A stretch of DNA of 13,054 nucleotides from Oscillospiraceae bacterium (GCA_904501855.1 CAJGCI010000039.1:1-13054), one strand, 5' to 3'; shown: positions 1-7,049, counted from the stretch's first letter. Numbers and translations: made by a program. Notes: a model not told the origin generated them from the letters alone.

Positions 1-84
1 AAACGCGGGCTTCCGGAACCGGTACCGGTCCCGGAACCGGCGGAGGAGAGGACCGGAAAGAAAAAGAACGCAAAGAAACGCTGA
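1..84 (+). CDS. C-terminal end of an upstream gene (partial, uncertain)
   Basis: The frame starting at base 1 is open from the window edge to a TGA at 82-84. It encodes a Pro/Glu-rich stretch (PEPVPVPEPAEE) followed by a Lys-rich tail (GKKKNAKKR). A strong hairpin with a T-run begins 15 bases after the stop, as expected for the end of a transcription unit. The third codon position is G/C-rich in this frame, as in the neighbouring genes. The frame starting at base 3 is also open, as a Gly/Thr-rich stretch, but it runs into the terminator and is less likely. No family can be recognised from 27 residues; a proline-rich linker plus basic tail would fit a membrane or envelope protein. Confidence 0.42.
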   Translation, partial: KRGLPEPVPVPEPAEERTGKKKNAKKR

Positions 85-98
85 GACAGGCATCTGAG

Positions 99-138
99 CC
101 CCTGGACGCACCCGCGTCCAGGGGACAGGTGCTTTTTT
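99..138 (+). terminator. Intrinsic terminator abutting the kinase gene
   Basis: A perfect 11-bp stem pairs 99-109 (CCCCTGGACGC) with 114-124 (GCGTCCAGGGG) around the loop ACCC. Eight bases later comes a run of six T at 133-138, slightly farther from the stem than usual. It should end the upstream transcript. It lies only 16 bases before the kinase start at 155, so it could also act as an attenuator for the kinase operon. Confidence 0.82.
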
Positions 139-154
139 GATGGGAGGGACCTTT

Positions 155-1438
155 TTGGCGATCGGTGCCTTTAATATTGCCACGGAGATCTGCTGCGTGC
201 TGTTTCTGCTCACCATGCTGATAGCGCTGGTGTACAAACAGGAGCGGAGCCGGTCTTTCATGTACATTATCCTGATCTTCCTCGCGGAGATCCTCTCCGT
301 CGTGGCAGATCTGTTTTTCCGTTTCCGAAATGCCGGAAGCGCCGCGGGCGCGGGGATCTATGTGGACTATGCCATCTCCTACGCGGCCTATGTCTTCCTC
401 GTCTGCAGTTTTTCCTGGTATTTTTTCGCCCGGTTCGAAGAGAAAGGCGCCCAGCGGATCCATCCTACTCTGCGCTGGTGGGTGGTGGCCTATTCCGTTT
501 TCCTGGTGGTCCTTGTGGTCAGCTCCGTCTGGACCGGATGGTTTTTCCGCAATGACGGCTACGGAAGTCTTGAGCCGACGGAGTATTTCAACTGGGTGGC
601 CTATATCTTTCTTCCGCTGATCCTGTTCGACTTCTATGTGATCTGGAGGCACCGCACGGTGCTGGGAAGAACGGAAACCGCCGTCATGTTCCTCTACGTC
701 GTGCTGCCCAGCGCGGCCTACGTTCTGGATATGCGGTACTCCACGGTGCTGGCGCACCTGGCCCTGACCCTTGTCGCCAGCATGCTGTACATCTTTGTGG
801 AGACGGAACAGGAAAAGAGACTGATCCGTACCCGTCAGGAACTGGCGGAGATGCATCTCAATTCCATGACCGCGCAGATCAATCCCCACTTTATCCATAA
901 CACCCTCAGTTCCATCGAGAGCCTCGCCCGCAGCAGGCCGGAGGAGGCCCGGGCGCTGATGAACAGCTTTTCCGAATACATGAGCGACAGCTATATGGAT
1001 ATGACGAAGCGTCCCGTCATCCCGTTCTGGGAGGAGATGGAACATGTGGAGCACTATCTGGCCATCGAGAAGGTGCGCTTTCCGAACCTTGTGGTGGTGA
1101 CGGATCTGGAGGCGCTGGATTTCCCCGTGCCCTGTCTTTCCGTTCAGCCGCTGGTGGAGAATGCGGTGAAGCACGGGATCTGCCGGGTGCGGAAGAGCAG
1201 CGGAACGGTGACCATCACCTCCCGGGAGACGGACAGGGCGTTCCTGGTGACGGTCACGGATGACGGCGCGGGGTTCGATCCTGCGGCGGAGCCGGATACG
1301 ACGAGGCCTCATCTGGGGATCGAAAACACCGCAAGAAGGCTGGAGATGCTGTGCGGAGGAACACTGACCGTGCAGAGCCGGCCCGGTGTCGGAACGGAAT
1401 GCAGGATGGTCCTGCCGAAGGAGGGGAAGAGATCATGA
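155..1438 (+). CDS. 7-TM sensor histidine kinase (LytS/YehU-type His_kinase domain)
   Basis: Membrane sensor kinase of 427 residues that should autophosphorylate and pass phosphate to the regulator encoded next. Seven hydrophobic segments are visible at about residues 8-27, 35-55, 72-91, 108-128, 145-164, 174-192 and 197-215. A short charged coiled-coil-like linker (EQEKRLIRTRQELAEM) follows, then the His_kinase motif QINPHFIHNTL with phospho-acceptor H245. The ATP-binding domain has an N-box at N336 (LVENAVKHG) and a G-box at 369-375 (DDGAGFD). The long 7-TM input domain suggests ligand sensing in or at the membrane; the ligand is unknown. TTG at 155 is chosen because GGGAGGG at 142-148 sits six bases upstream. 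ATG at 140 (432 residues) is possible, but its ribosome site would fall in the terminator T-run. The stop overlaps the next start (ATGA), so the two genes are translationally coupled. Confidence 0.93.
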   Translation: MAIGAFNIATEICCVLFLLTMLIALVYKQERSRSFMYIILIFLAEILSVVADLFFRFRNAGSAAGAGIYVDYAISYAAYVFLVCSFSWYFFARFEEKGAQRIHPTLRWWVVAYSVFLVVLVVSSVWTGWFFRNDGYGSLEPTEYFNWVAYIFLPLILFDFYVIWRHRTVLGRTETAVMFLYVVLPSAAYVLDMRYSTVLAHLALTLVASMLYIFVETEQEKRLIRTRQELAEMHLNSMTAQINPHFIHNTLSSIESLARSRPEEARALMNSFSEYMSDSYMDMTKRPVIPFWEEMEHVEHYLAIEKVRFPNLVVVTDLEALDFPVPCLSVQPLVENAVKHGICRVRKSSGTVTITSRETDRAFLVTVTDDGAGFDPAAEPDTTRPHLGIENTARRLEMLCGGTLTVQSRPGVGTECRMVLPKEGKRS

Positions 1439-2262
1439 CCGCATTGTGTGTGGATGATGAGATCCTGCTTCTGGAGGCTCTGACAAGAGCCGTAAAGAAC
1501 TGTTCGCCCCCGATGGAGGTCGTGTCCATCGATGACGAACACGAGGCCCTGCAGTGGGCAGAGCATCATGACGTGGACGTGGCGTTTCTGGATATCCGCC
1601 TTCATGACATGGACGGACTGGAACTGGCGGAAAAACTGCGCAGGATCCATCCGGATCTTCCCATTGTGTTCTGCACCGGGTACCGGGACTACGCGCTGGA
1701 TGCGTTTCAGGTGCATGCCTCCGGTTATCTGACGAAACCCATCCGTTCGGAAGCGGTGCAGAGGGAACTGGATCACATCTTCGGCGAGAAGAAAAAGCAG
1801 CCGCTGCTGCGGGCGCAGTGCTTCGGATCCTTCGAGGTGTTTGCCGGAGAGGAACCGCTTCATTTCAAACGGGCCAAGACGAAGGAACTGCTGGCCTATC
1901 TCATCGACCGGCGGGGAGCCAGCGTCAGTGCGCGGGACCTGCATTCCCAGCTCTGGGAGGGCGAAGCGGAGAAGAAGGATCTCAATTATCTCCATCAGCT
2001 CACCTCGGATCTTCGGAAGACACTGAAGAGCGTGGGAGCGGAGAAAATACTGGTCTCCCATTCCCGGGGATACTCCGTGGATCCGGAACTGATCGACTGT
2101 GATTACTACCGGTTCCTGGCGGGAGAGGAGAGCGCCGTGCGTCGTTTTACCGGGGAGTACATGACCAGTTACAGCTGGTCCGAGTTCACCTGCGCCTATC
2201 TCCAGTCCAGATCCGGAGTCGTTCCAAACCTCGGAAAGGGGAAGAAAAAGAAAAAATCTTAA
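1435..2262 (+). CDS. Response regulator with SARP/OmpR-like DNA-binding domain
   Basis: Cytoplasmic transcription regulator of 275 residues, partner of the kinase. The N-terminal receiver domain (about 1-116) has acidic pair D7/D8, phospho-acceptor D53 (AFLDIRLHDMDG), T81 and K101. From about 124 to 220 comes a winged-helix domain of the SARP/Trans_reg_C kind (CFGSFEVFAGEEPLHFKRAK, AYLIDRRGASVSARDLHSQLW, SHSRGYSVD). After that only a remnant of a BTAD-like region remains (DCDYYRFLAGE..AVRRFTGEYM..YSWSE), much shorter than in classical SARPs. The protein ends in an unusual poly-lysine tail (GKGKKKKKS). The start at 1435 is supported by AAGGAGGGG at 1418-1426. Its position directly before the large surface-protein gene makes that gene a plausible target. 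Confidence 0.92.
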   Translation: MTALCVDDEILLLEALTRAVKNCSPPMEVVSIDDEHEALQWAEHHDVDVAFLDIRLHDMDGLELAEKLRRIHPDLPIVFCTGYRDYALDAFQVHASGYLTKPIRSEAVQRELDHIFGEKKKQPLLRAQCFGSFEVFAGEEPLHFKRAKTKELLAYLIDRRGASVSARDLHSQLWEGEAEKKDLNYLHQLTSDLRKTLKSVGAEKILVSHSRGYSVDPELIDCDYYRFLAGEESAVRRFTGEYMTSYSWSEFTCAYLQSRSGVVPNLGKGKKKKKS

Positions 2263-2280
2263 AAAATATTAAAATTTGTG

Positions 2281-2309
2281 AAAAAAGACGGGAGTGCCCC
2301 GTCTTTTTT
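2281..2309 (+). terminator. Intrinsic terminator of the kinase/regulator operon
   Basis: A perfect 12-bp stem pairs AAAAAAGACGGG at 2281-2292 with CCCGTCTTTTTT at 2298-2309 around a 5-base loop. The T-run is the descending arm. It begins 18 bases after the regulator stop and separates this operon from the surface-protein gene. The A-tract on the other arm would let it work in both directions. Confidence 0.93.
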
Positions 2310-2423
2310 GTTTCATATGGAAAAATTTCAAAAATTTAAAACAACAGTCTTAAAAAAAGTGTTGGAAAACGAAATCGCGGAAAGCCGCGGAAAAAGGGGA
2401 GAATTACAGCATATTACACAATC

Positions 2424-2450
2424 TGTCAGTGTTTTGTCAGCACCTGCTGA
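2424..2450. promoter_or_regulatory. Candidate operator: direct repeats and dyad upstream of the surface-protein gene
   Basis: TGTCAG occurs at 2424-2429 and again at 2435-2440, exactly 11 bp apart, so both face the same side of the helix. The second copy overlaps a dyad, TCAGCA (2437-2442) and TGCTGA (2445-2450), separated by CC. The block lies just upstream of the candidate promoter at 2466-2494. SARP-family proteins characteristically bind direct repeats at about 11-bp spacing, and such a regulator is encoded just upstream. The functional assignment is inference. Confidence 0.45.
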
Positions 2451-2465
2451 TACATTATGTATATC

Positions 2466-2494
2466 CTGAACGGAAAACTATCCCCATTTATAAT
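2466..2494 (+). promoter_or_regulatory. Candidate sigma-A promoter for the surface-protein gene
   Basis: A consensus -10 box TATAAT lies at 2489-2494. At 17-bp spacing the -35 position (2466-2471) reads CTGAAC, matching only 3 of 6 consensus bases. A perfect -10 with a poor -35 is typical of promoters that need an activator, which fits the repeats just upstream. The predicted start falls near 2501, giving a very short leader that carries AAAAGGAGG (2501-2509) before the ATG at 2517. Confidence 0.55.
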
Positions 2495-2516
2495 GTAAAG
2501 AAAAGGAGGAAACTTC

Positions 2517-5500
2517 ATGAGGAAACCCAGGAAGATACTGTCGATGCTTCTCGTGGCATGCATGCTGGTCATGCTGCTGCCCGTGGGAGTATTGGCAGCC
2601 AGCAATACGGATCCGGTGAGTGATCCCGAAGGCGCATACACGCTGAATATCGTGAACGATTCCGACGTGCTGATGCTCTTTAAGGTCACCCGGAACGGCA
2701 ATACGGAATCGTATACCGTCGGTGCCGGCGAGACTCTCCCGATTGGAATCAATGAGGGAGATCGGTTTACGGTGGAAAAAGTCGGAAACAGCAACTACAA
2801 GGTGCTGTCCGAATCCGCCTCGTTCCAGAGCGGTGATTATGAAAATGTGATCGCGAAGGAATTCTCCCACAAGGTGGGCGCCGGATTCAAGACCGGCGAG
2901 CAGCACATCTATGTGCAGAAAGACGGATCCACCTACGAAGGAGAAGTGGCGACCATCAACGGCACCCTTGCAGTAAAAGGATCCAAGATCGACTGCCCCG
3001 CAAAGATCAAGAGCAACACCAGTTCCGGTGCCACGATCGGCATTACCGTCAACGGCACGGAAAAGACCACCACGGTCAGCGGAAACTTCGCATCCAGCAA
3101 CACCAACTCCAGCACCGCGCAGAGCAACGGTACGAAGCTGACCAACGGAATGAACGAGTTCTTCCAGACCATAGTATCGGATATCCCGGGTTATGATGCG
3201 GAACGTTATGATATCATCAACGGAAAGATCACCGGAAAGACGGTATCCAGCGGCGGATGCAACTCCACCACCACGACGGAGTACACGGTGGACAGCAGTC
3301 CGGCGGTATACATCCCGCTGGAGGATCAGATCATCGATATCGTCGATGAAGTGGAACTGGGCGACATCACCCTGACCTACACCACGGAAGTCGAAGCCAA
3401 GGTCGGCAGCGTGGAATTCAATGTCCTGAACGGCGAACGTCTGGACGACCTTCACAGCAAGATGACCATCAATACGGTGACCAGCCTCATGGGGATGCTC
3501 TCCGGCGGCGCAGCCAGCGAAGGCACCGGCATGTCCATGGACGGCCTTGCCGGGCTTCTGAGCAACCCCGATCTGATGAGCCTCATCGCGATCGAAGCCC
3601 TGGACAACATGCCCAAGGGTTACACAGCGGTCCTCAAGGAAGTGGATAAGGGCGACGGCCTTTATGAAGGACTGGTGTATGAGATCCCCATGACGGAGAC
3701 CATGTTCATCAACATCGACATGGACGTCATGATGCAGGACGCTCTCGGCAGTACCCTGTTCAATATTGCCAAGGGACAGATGCCGGCGGAGATGCTGGAG
3801 ATGGAGATCCTTCTTCCGGTGAGCATCGGCCAGAGCTTTGCCCTGCAGGATATTCGAATGGGTCAGTACACTCTGACGATCGAGTCTCCCGGCGAAGGCT
3901 GGTATCCCGCAGCAGAAAACACCTTTAACGTCAACATCACGGACGGCGGAAAAGTCAGCGGGCTCGGCGGCAATCATGTCTACGGCTCCATCCGCACCAG
4001 AGATCTCATCGATCCTCTGACTTCCGCCATGGGCATGGATCTGGGCTGTCTCGGCAGCCTGGCCGGATTAATGCTCGGCAGCAACACGGTAAAATTTGTC
4101 AATACCAACGGTGTGGTATTTAACCACAAACTCAATCATATCGAATTCACCAACGCCACTCTCGAAGTGGACGAAGCCGGCCAGGTCAAGACCACCGGCA
4201 TCCCCGGCGCCACCTTTATGCTGGTGGACCGCGACCGCATGAACGCCCTCATCGACTCCCTGCTGGGCATGGGAAGCGCCGTGGTCAACAGTGTCGTGGG
4301 TGGTATCCGCTTTGACGAACTGCTGGGATTCCAGCAGCAGATCAATGACACGGAGGAAGAAGGCGAAGAGATCGAAGCCGATCCCGGCATGATCGAACGG
4401 ATCCTGGTCTCGGTCCTCGCTCTCGGCGACCGACTGGATGGCTTCAATGTGCCGGCCATTCTGGAATCTGTAGCGGATGAGAACGGTCTGGTGACCTTCG
4501 GTCCGGAAAACAACGTTACCATGCAGAAACTGCTTGACCTGATCCCGGTCCTTGCCGATGCGGCACAGGGCATCGGCAGCATCATTCCGGGCTCCGGCGG
4601 CTCCTCCGATCCGGCAGAACCCGGTGAAGGCGAAGGCGGCGAAGGCGGCGAAGGCGGCGGAAGCTCCTCCGGCTCCGGCGGACTCGTAGATCTCAGCGGC
4701 CTGGATATGGGAACCATCCTTCAGCTGCTCAACGCTCTCGGCGATCCCGATCAGATCAGTGCATTCGGCGGTATGCTGCAGTCTCTCAGCGGCATGGGCT
4801 CCGGCAGCGGCGATTCCGGTGAAGAACCGGCAGAACCCTCCGAACCCTCCGAACCTTCCGATCCTTCGGAGGATCCCGAGGAACCCGCAGAAGAGGGAAC
4901 CGATCCGATGACCGTCATCATGAACCTGCTGCAGGAATTCGGCGGCGGCGACCTTGGAACGGCGATGCTGAACTTCCTGGGTGTTTCCGAAGGCAGATTC
5001 CCCACCGGCAACTACATCCTGATCCAGGAGAAAGTCCCCGAGGGACGTGTCCGCAACCCGATGATGTATGTCTTTGAGAATGAATGGAACGCGGAAGAGA
5101 GAGAATATCACACCTATGCCAGTGTGGATCTCGCGGGCGTCATGTCCAATGAACAGATGACGATCTTCGGTGAACAGCTGAGTCAGTCCTACGAACAGCT
5201 CAGCGCGATCTTCGGTGAGACGGCTGGTGCGGCGGACAACGGTCTGGATCTGTTCCGTCAGCTCCTGGGTGAAGGAGACAGCTATGATTCCACGGTCCTG
5301 TTTGATACATGGGACGCTCTCGTGGCACAGATCACGGCCCAGATCGAAGCAGCAAGAGCTGCTGCGGAGGCCTCCGAGGAACCGGGTGAAGATCCCGAAC
5401 CGGTCGACCCGGCAGAAGATCCTGCCCCCGGTGATGACACCGAGCCTTCGGATGATGCGGATCCCGTGGAACCCCTGGATCCGGAGAACCCGTCGGCCAG

Positions 5501-6107
5501 CGTCTCCGAGAGCGTGAGAGCGGGTCTCGTGGATCTGGTGAATCAGGTGCTGAACACCTATATCCCCAAGGCTACGGTCCTGTCCTACTTCACGAACCTC
5601 ATTTACCGGAACACCGGAAACTTCTTCGAAAGTCAGGAAGAAGTGGCAGCTCTGATCTCGGCGCTGGCAACCGATGAGGAGTATACCTTCACGGACTTCA
5701 ACAACAAGATCAAGAGCATGCTGGAAGATGCGAACTTCGTGCTCAACGGAGAAGTGAACCGCAACTGGTACTACTATGACGTCAGCCCGAACATCTTCAC
5801 GAACGTCAATGTCGCGTACCATTACATCCTCAATCAGCTGCTTCCTCCCGAACTTGCCAGTGTGATCGAGAGAGCCATTCAGGGATACGTGGATGACGGA
5901 GAGGCTCTGGTGGATGAGATCATAGAATCCATCGCCAATGACGGCCAGGAACCGGATACTCCCGAGACCCCGGATGAACCGGATGCACCGGATCTTCCCG
6001 GAACTCCGGATGATCCCGGCTCCGGCAGCGGCAACAGCGGAAGCGGCCTGATCGGCGGCATCGGAGACTTTATCCGAGGTATTATCGGTATCTTTAAACG
6101 CTGGTAA
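2517..6107 (+). CDS. Large secreted multidomain surface protein with SpaA-like (prealbumin-fold) pieces
   Basis: A 1196-residue exported protein of unknown function. The signal peptide is residues 1-27/28 (basic MRKPRK, hydrophobic core, GVLA-A cleavage). Residues about 30-330 are beta-rich and Ser/Thr/Asn-rich. Around 440-500 is a prealbumin-like strand region (GQYTLTIESPGEGWYP). SpaA-type signatures appear at 564 (GATFMLVD), 654 (DENGLVTF) and 831 (GNYILIQEKVPEG), separated by long helical and linker insertions. Low-complexity linkers occur at about 692-722 (Gly/Glu/Ser), 761-797 (Glu/Pro/Ser), 951-996 (Pro/Asp/Glu) and 1142-1177. The C-terminus is a cationic amphipathic segment at 1178-1196 (LIGGIGDFIRGIIGIFKRW). 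There is no canonical LPXTG anchor; LPGTP at 1160-1164 is only similar. The start is fixed by GGAGG at 2505-2509 and the signal peptide. Probable role: adhesin or envelope scaffold. Expression may be controlled by the upstream two-component system. Confidence 0.85.
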   Translation: MRKPRKILSMLLVACMLVMLLPVGVLAASNTDPVSDPEGAYTLNIVNDSDVLMLFKVTRNGNTESYTVGAGETLPIGINEGDRFTVEKVGNSNYKVLSESASFQSGDYENVIAKEFSHKVGAGFKTGEQHIYVQKDGSTYEGEVATINGTLAVKGSKIDCPAKIKSNTSSGATIGITVNGTEKTTTVSGNFASSNTNSSTAQSNGTKLTNGMNEFFQTIVSDIPGYDAERYDIINGKITGKTVSSGGCNSTTTTEYTVDSSPAVYIPLEDQIIDIVDEVELGDITLTYTTEVEAKVGSVEFNVLNGERLDDLHSKMTINTVTSLMGMLSGGAASEGTGMSMDGLAGLLSNPDLMSLIAIEALDNMPKGYTAVLKEVDKGDGLYEGLVYEIPMTETMFINIDMDVMMQDALGSTLFNIAKGQMPAEMLEMEILLPVSIGQSFALQDIRMGQYTLTIESPGEGWYPAAENTFNVNITDGGKVSGLGGNHVYGSIRTRDLIDPLTSAMGMDLGCLGSLAGLMLGSNTVKFVNTNGVVFNHKLNHIEFTNATLEVDEAGQVKTTGIPGATFMLVDRDRMNALIDSLLGMGSAVVNSVVGGIRFDELLGFQQQINDTEEEGEEIEADPGMIERILVSVLALGDRLDGFNVPAILESVADENGLVTFGPENNVTMQKLLDLIPVLADAAQGIGSIIPGSGGSSDPAEPGEGEGGEGGEGGGSSSGSGGLVDLSGLDMGTILQLLNALGDPDQISAFGGMLQSLSGMGSGSGDSGEEPAEPSEPSEPSDPSEDPEEPAEEGTDPMTVIMNLLQEFGGGDLGTAMLNFLGVSEGRFPTGNYILIQEKVPEGRVRNPMMYVFENEWNAEEREYHTYASVDLAGVMSNEQMTIFGEQLSQSYEQLSAIFGETAGAADNGLDLFRQLLGEGDSYDSTVLFDTWDALVAQITAQIEAARAAAEASEEPGEDPEPVDPAEDPAPGDDTEPSDDADPVEPLDPENPSASVSESVRAGLVDLVNQVLNTYIPKATVLSYFTNLIYRNTGNFFESQEEVAALISALATDEEYTFTDFNNKIKSMLEDANFVLNGEVNRNWYYYDVSPNIFTNVNVAYHYILNQLLPPELASVIERAIQGYVDDGEALVDEIIESIANDGQEPDTPETPDEPDAPDLPGTPDDPGSGSGNSGSGLIGGIGDFIRGIIGIFKRW
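4629..4661 (+). repeat. In-frame 9-bp tandem repeat encoding a Gly/Glu linker
   Basis: GGCGAAGGC occurs three times without interruption (4629-4637, 4638-4646, 4647-4655), followed by a partial copy. It encodes the Gly-Glu-Gly linker of the surface protein. A 9-bp unit keeps the frame, so copy-number changes by slippage would alter linker length without breaking the gene. Confidence 0.8.
4833..4868 (+). repeat. In-frame 9-bp tandem repeat encoding Glu-Pro-Ser units
   Basis: Four 9-bp units encode EPS/EPS/EPS/DPS: GAACCCTCC at 4833 and 4842, GAACCTTCC at 4851, and GATCCTTCG at 4860. The copies drift progressively, so this array appears older than the Gly/Glu array upstream. It forms an acidic, extended linker in the surface protein. 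Confidence 0.78.
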
Positions 6108-6124
6108 AGCACGCACTTACATGA

Positions 6125-6181
6125 ATCGGCCGAGATAGACCGATCCTTGAACAGGAATGGGGTCCCCACTCCATTCCTGTT
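6125..6181 (+). terminator. Two tandem hairpins after the surface-protein gene, no U-tract
   Basis: A small hairpin forms between ATCGGCC and GACCGAT at about 6125-6145, with one mismatch. It is followed by a strong 14-bp hairpin pairing 6150-6163 with 6168-6181 (one G-U pair, loop CCCC). The base after the strong stem is C-rich rather than T-rich (CTCCCATAAATAAA), so it is not a textbook intrinsic terminator. It may mark the 3' end, protect the transcript from exonucleases, or allow some read-through into the gene at 6218. Confidence 0.55.
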
Positions 6182-6217
6182 CTCCCATAAATAAACCAGT
6201 AAAAGAGAGGATAGAGA

Positions 6218-6958
6218 ATGGATCTGCTGGCTCTGATCAATCAGGGAATCATCGCGATCAACAATACCGGCCTGAGTGGAATTATCTATCAGGCATGGAT
6301 CGTTGTGGTCTATATCGTGGTGGCGGTTTTCTGTCTATTTTACCGCCGGAACTACGGATATGGCTGGTTTCGCGCCCTGTTGATCCCACTGCTGTTCCTA
6401 CTTTCTCTTGACATCTTCATCCTTCTCGTGGGATGGGCGCTGAGCGGCTTCACCACTTTCGGACAGAAAGATTTTGTATACGGATGCTGCTTCGTTCCCT
6501 TGATGGCCATCGGCTTCGGACGGCTCATGAAAGACGACTGGCGGAGAATGTTGGATTTCATGACGCCCGGATATCCCCTCGCCCTGGCGGTCGTCAAGAT
6601 CTCCTGCTGCTTTGTCGGATGCTGTTTCGGCTATCCGGTGAAGCACGGACTCTACAATCCGATCTTTGAACAGGAACTGTTTCCCGTTCAGATCCTGGAA
6701 GGGATCGTGGCACTGATCGTGTGCTTTATCTGTGCTTTCATCGCGAAGAGGGAGGCCTACCGCGTCACAGGGCGCATGTACCCGATCTTTCTCATCCTCT
6801 TTGGCGGTACCCGGTTTTTCCTGGAGTTTTTAAGGCTCAACATCAAATTGTTCTGGGGCATCTCTTTCCTCGCCCTGTGGGCATTGCTGATGGTGGCCGT
6901 GGGGGTCGTCTGGCTCGTGCTGGACGCCAGGAGAGAACGAAAGGGCCGCCGAACATAA
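6218..6958 (+). CDS. Divergent Lgt-family (prolipoprotein diacylglyceryl transferase-like) membrane protein
   Basis: A 246-residue multi-pass membrane protein. The layout matches Lgt, which transfers a diacylglyceryl group to the lipobox cysteine of lipoproteins: a central motif after DFMTPGYPLALA (113-124), then FPVQILEG (155-162; YPSQLYEA-like in Lgt), then a C-terminal GRMYPIFLILFGGTRFFLEFLR (185-206) carrying R199, E203 and R206. Where Lgt normally has GRIGNFxxGxxYG, this protein has VKISCCFVGCCFG (126-138), with Lys127 in place of the conserved Arg and two Cys-Cys pairs (130/131, 135/136). It is therefore either a paralogue with altered chemistry or an inactive relative. The start at 6218 is supported by GAGAGG at 6205-6210. 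No clear promoter is seen in the 110-base gap. It ends in its own terminator. Confidence 0.75.
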   Translation: MDLLALINQGIIAINNTGLSGIIYQAWIVVVYIVVAVFCLFYRRNYGYGWFRALLIPLLFLLSLDIFILLVGWALSGFTTFGQKDFVYGCCFVPLMAIGFGRLMKDDWRRMLDFMTPGYPLALAVVKISCCFVGCCFGYPVKHGLYNPIFEQELFPVQILEGIVALIVCFICAFIAKREAYRVTGRMYPIFLILFGGTRFFLEFLRLNIKLFWGISFLALWALLMVAVGVVWLVLDARRERKGRRT

Positions 6959-6985
6959 GCGATCCGGAAACGGATTCTTCTCTGG

Positions 6986-7020
6986 TACCAGCCGTATTTT
7001 ATGCGGCTGGTATTCTTTTT
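6986..7020 (+). terminator. Intrinsic terminator after the Lgt-like gene
   Basis: TACCAGCCG (6986-6994) pairs with CGGCTGGTA (7004-7012), extendable by three more pairs towards the loop. It is followed directly by TTCTTTTT at 7013-7020. It starts 28 bases after the stop of the Lgt-like gene and isolates the regulatory unit that follows. A short hairpin with a GAAA tetraloop (6962-6975) lies between the stop and the terminator. Confidence 0.92.
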
Positions 7021-7027
7021 AAAAAAA

Positions 7028-7049
7028 GATGTAAAGTTAGCTTGACATC
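7028..7049. promoter_or_regulatory. Operator O1, overlapping the -35 box
   Basis: The half-sites GATGTAAAG (7028-7036) and CTTGACATC (7041-7049) are separated by 4 bp. They form the same palindrome as the site at 7074-7095 with a single mismatch. The right half contains the -35 hexamer TTGACA (7042-7047), so a bound protein would block RNA polymerase. Likely ligand (inference): the XRE repressor encoded immediately downstream. Confidence 0.8.

Noticed and set aside
1309..2061. A 250-codon minus-strand frame opposite the response regulator
   Set aside because: It is a shadow of the receiver and DNA-binding coding sequence, which has a full set of catalytic residues on the plus strand.
2278..2469. 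A 63-codon open frame in the leader of the surface-protein gene
   Set aside because: It starts inside the terminator at 2281-2309 and runs through the A/T-rich regulatory region, with no ribosome site.
2478..3977. A 499-codon open frame on the minus strand opposite the surface-protein gene
   Set aside because: It has no ribosome site or signal-like start and a His/Val/Asp-heavy composition typical of an antisense shadow. The plus-strand gene has a clear ribosome site, signal peptide and domain motifs.
5994..6008. LPGTP in the surface protein as a sortase signal
   Set aside because: The fifth residue is Pro instead of Gly, and the hydrophobic part that follows is a short amphipathic segment rather than a membrane-spanning helix. 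It is more likely part of the Pro/Asp linker.
4068..6116. A 682-codon open frame on the minus strand opposite the surface-protein gene
   Set aside because: It mirrors the Gly/Glu/Pro linker repeats of the plus strand and reads as repetitive Ala/Phe/Arg. No recognisable domain or ribosome site was found. The length results from the G/C-rich codon bias of the sense gene.
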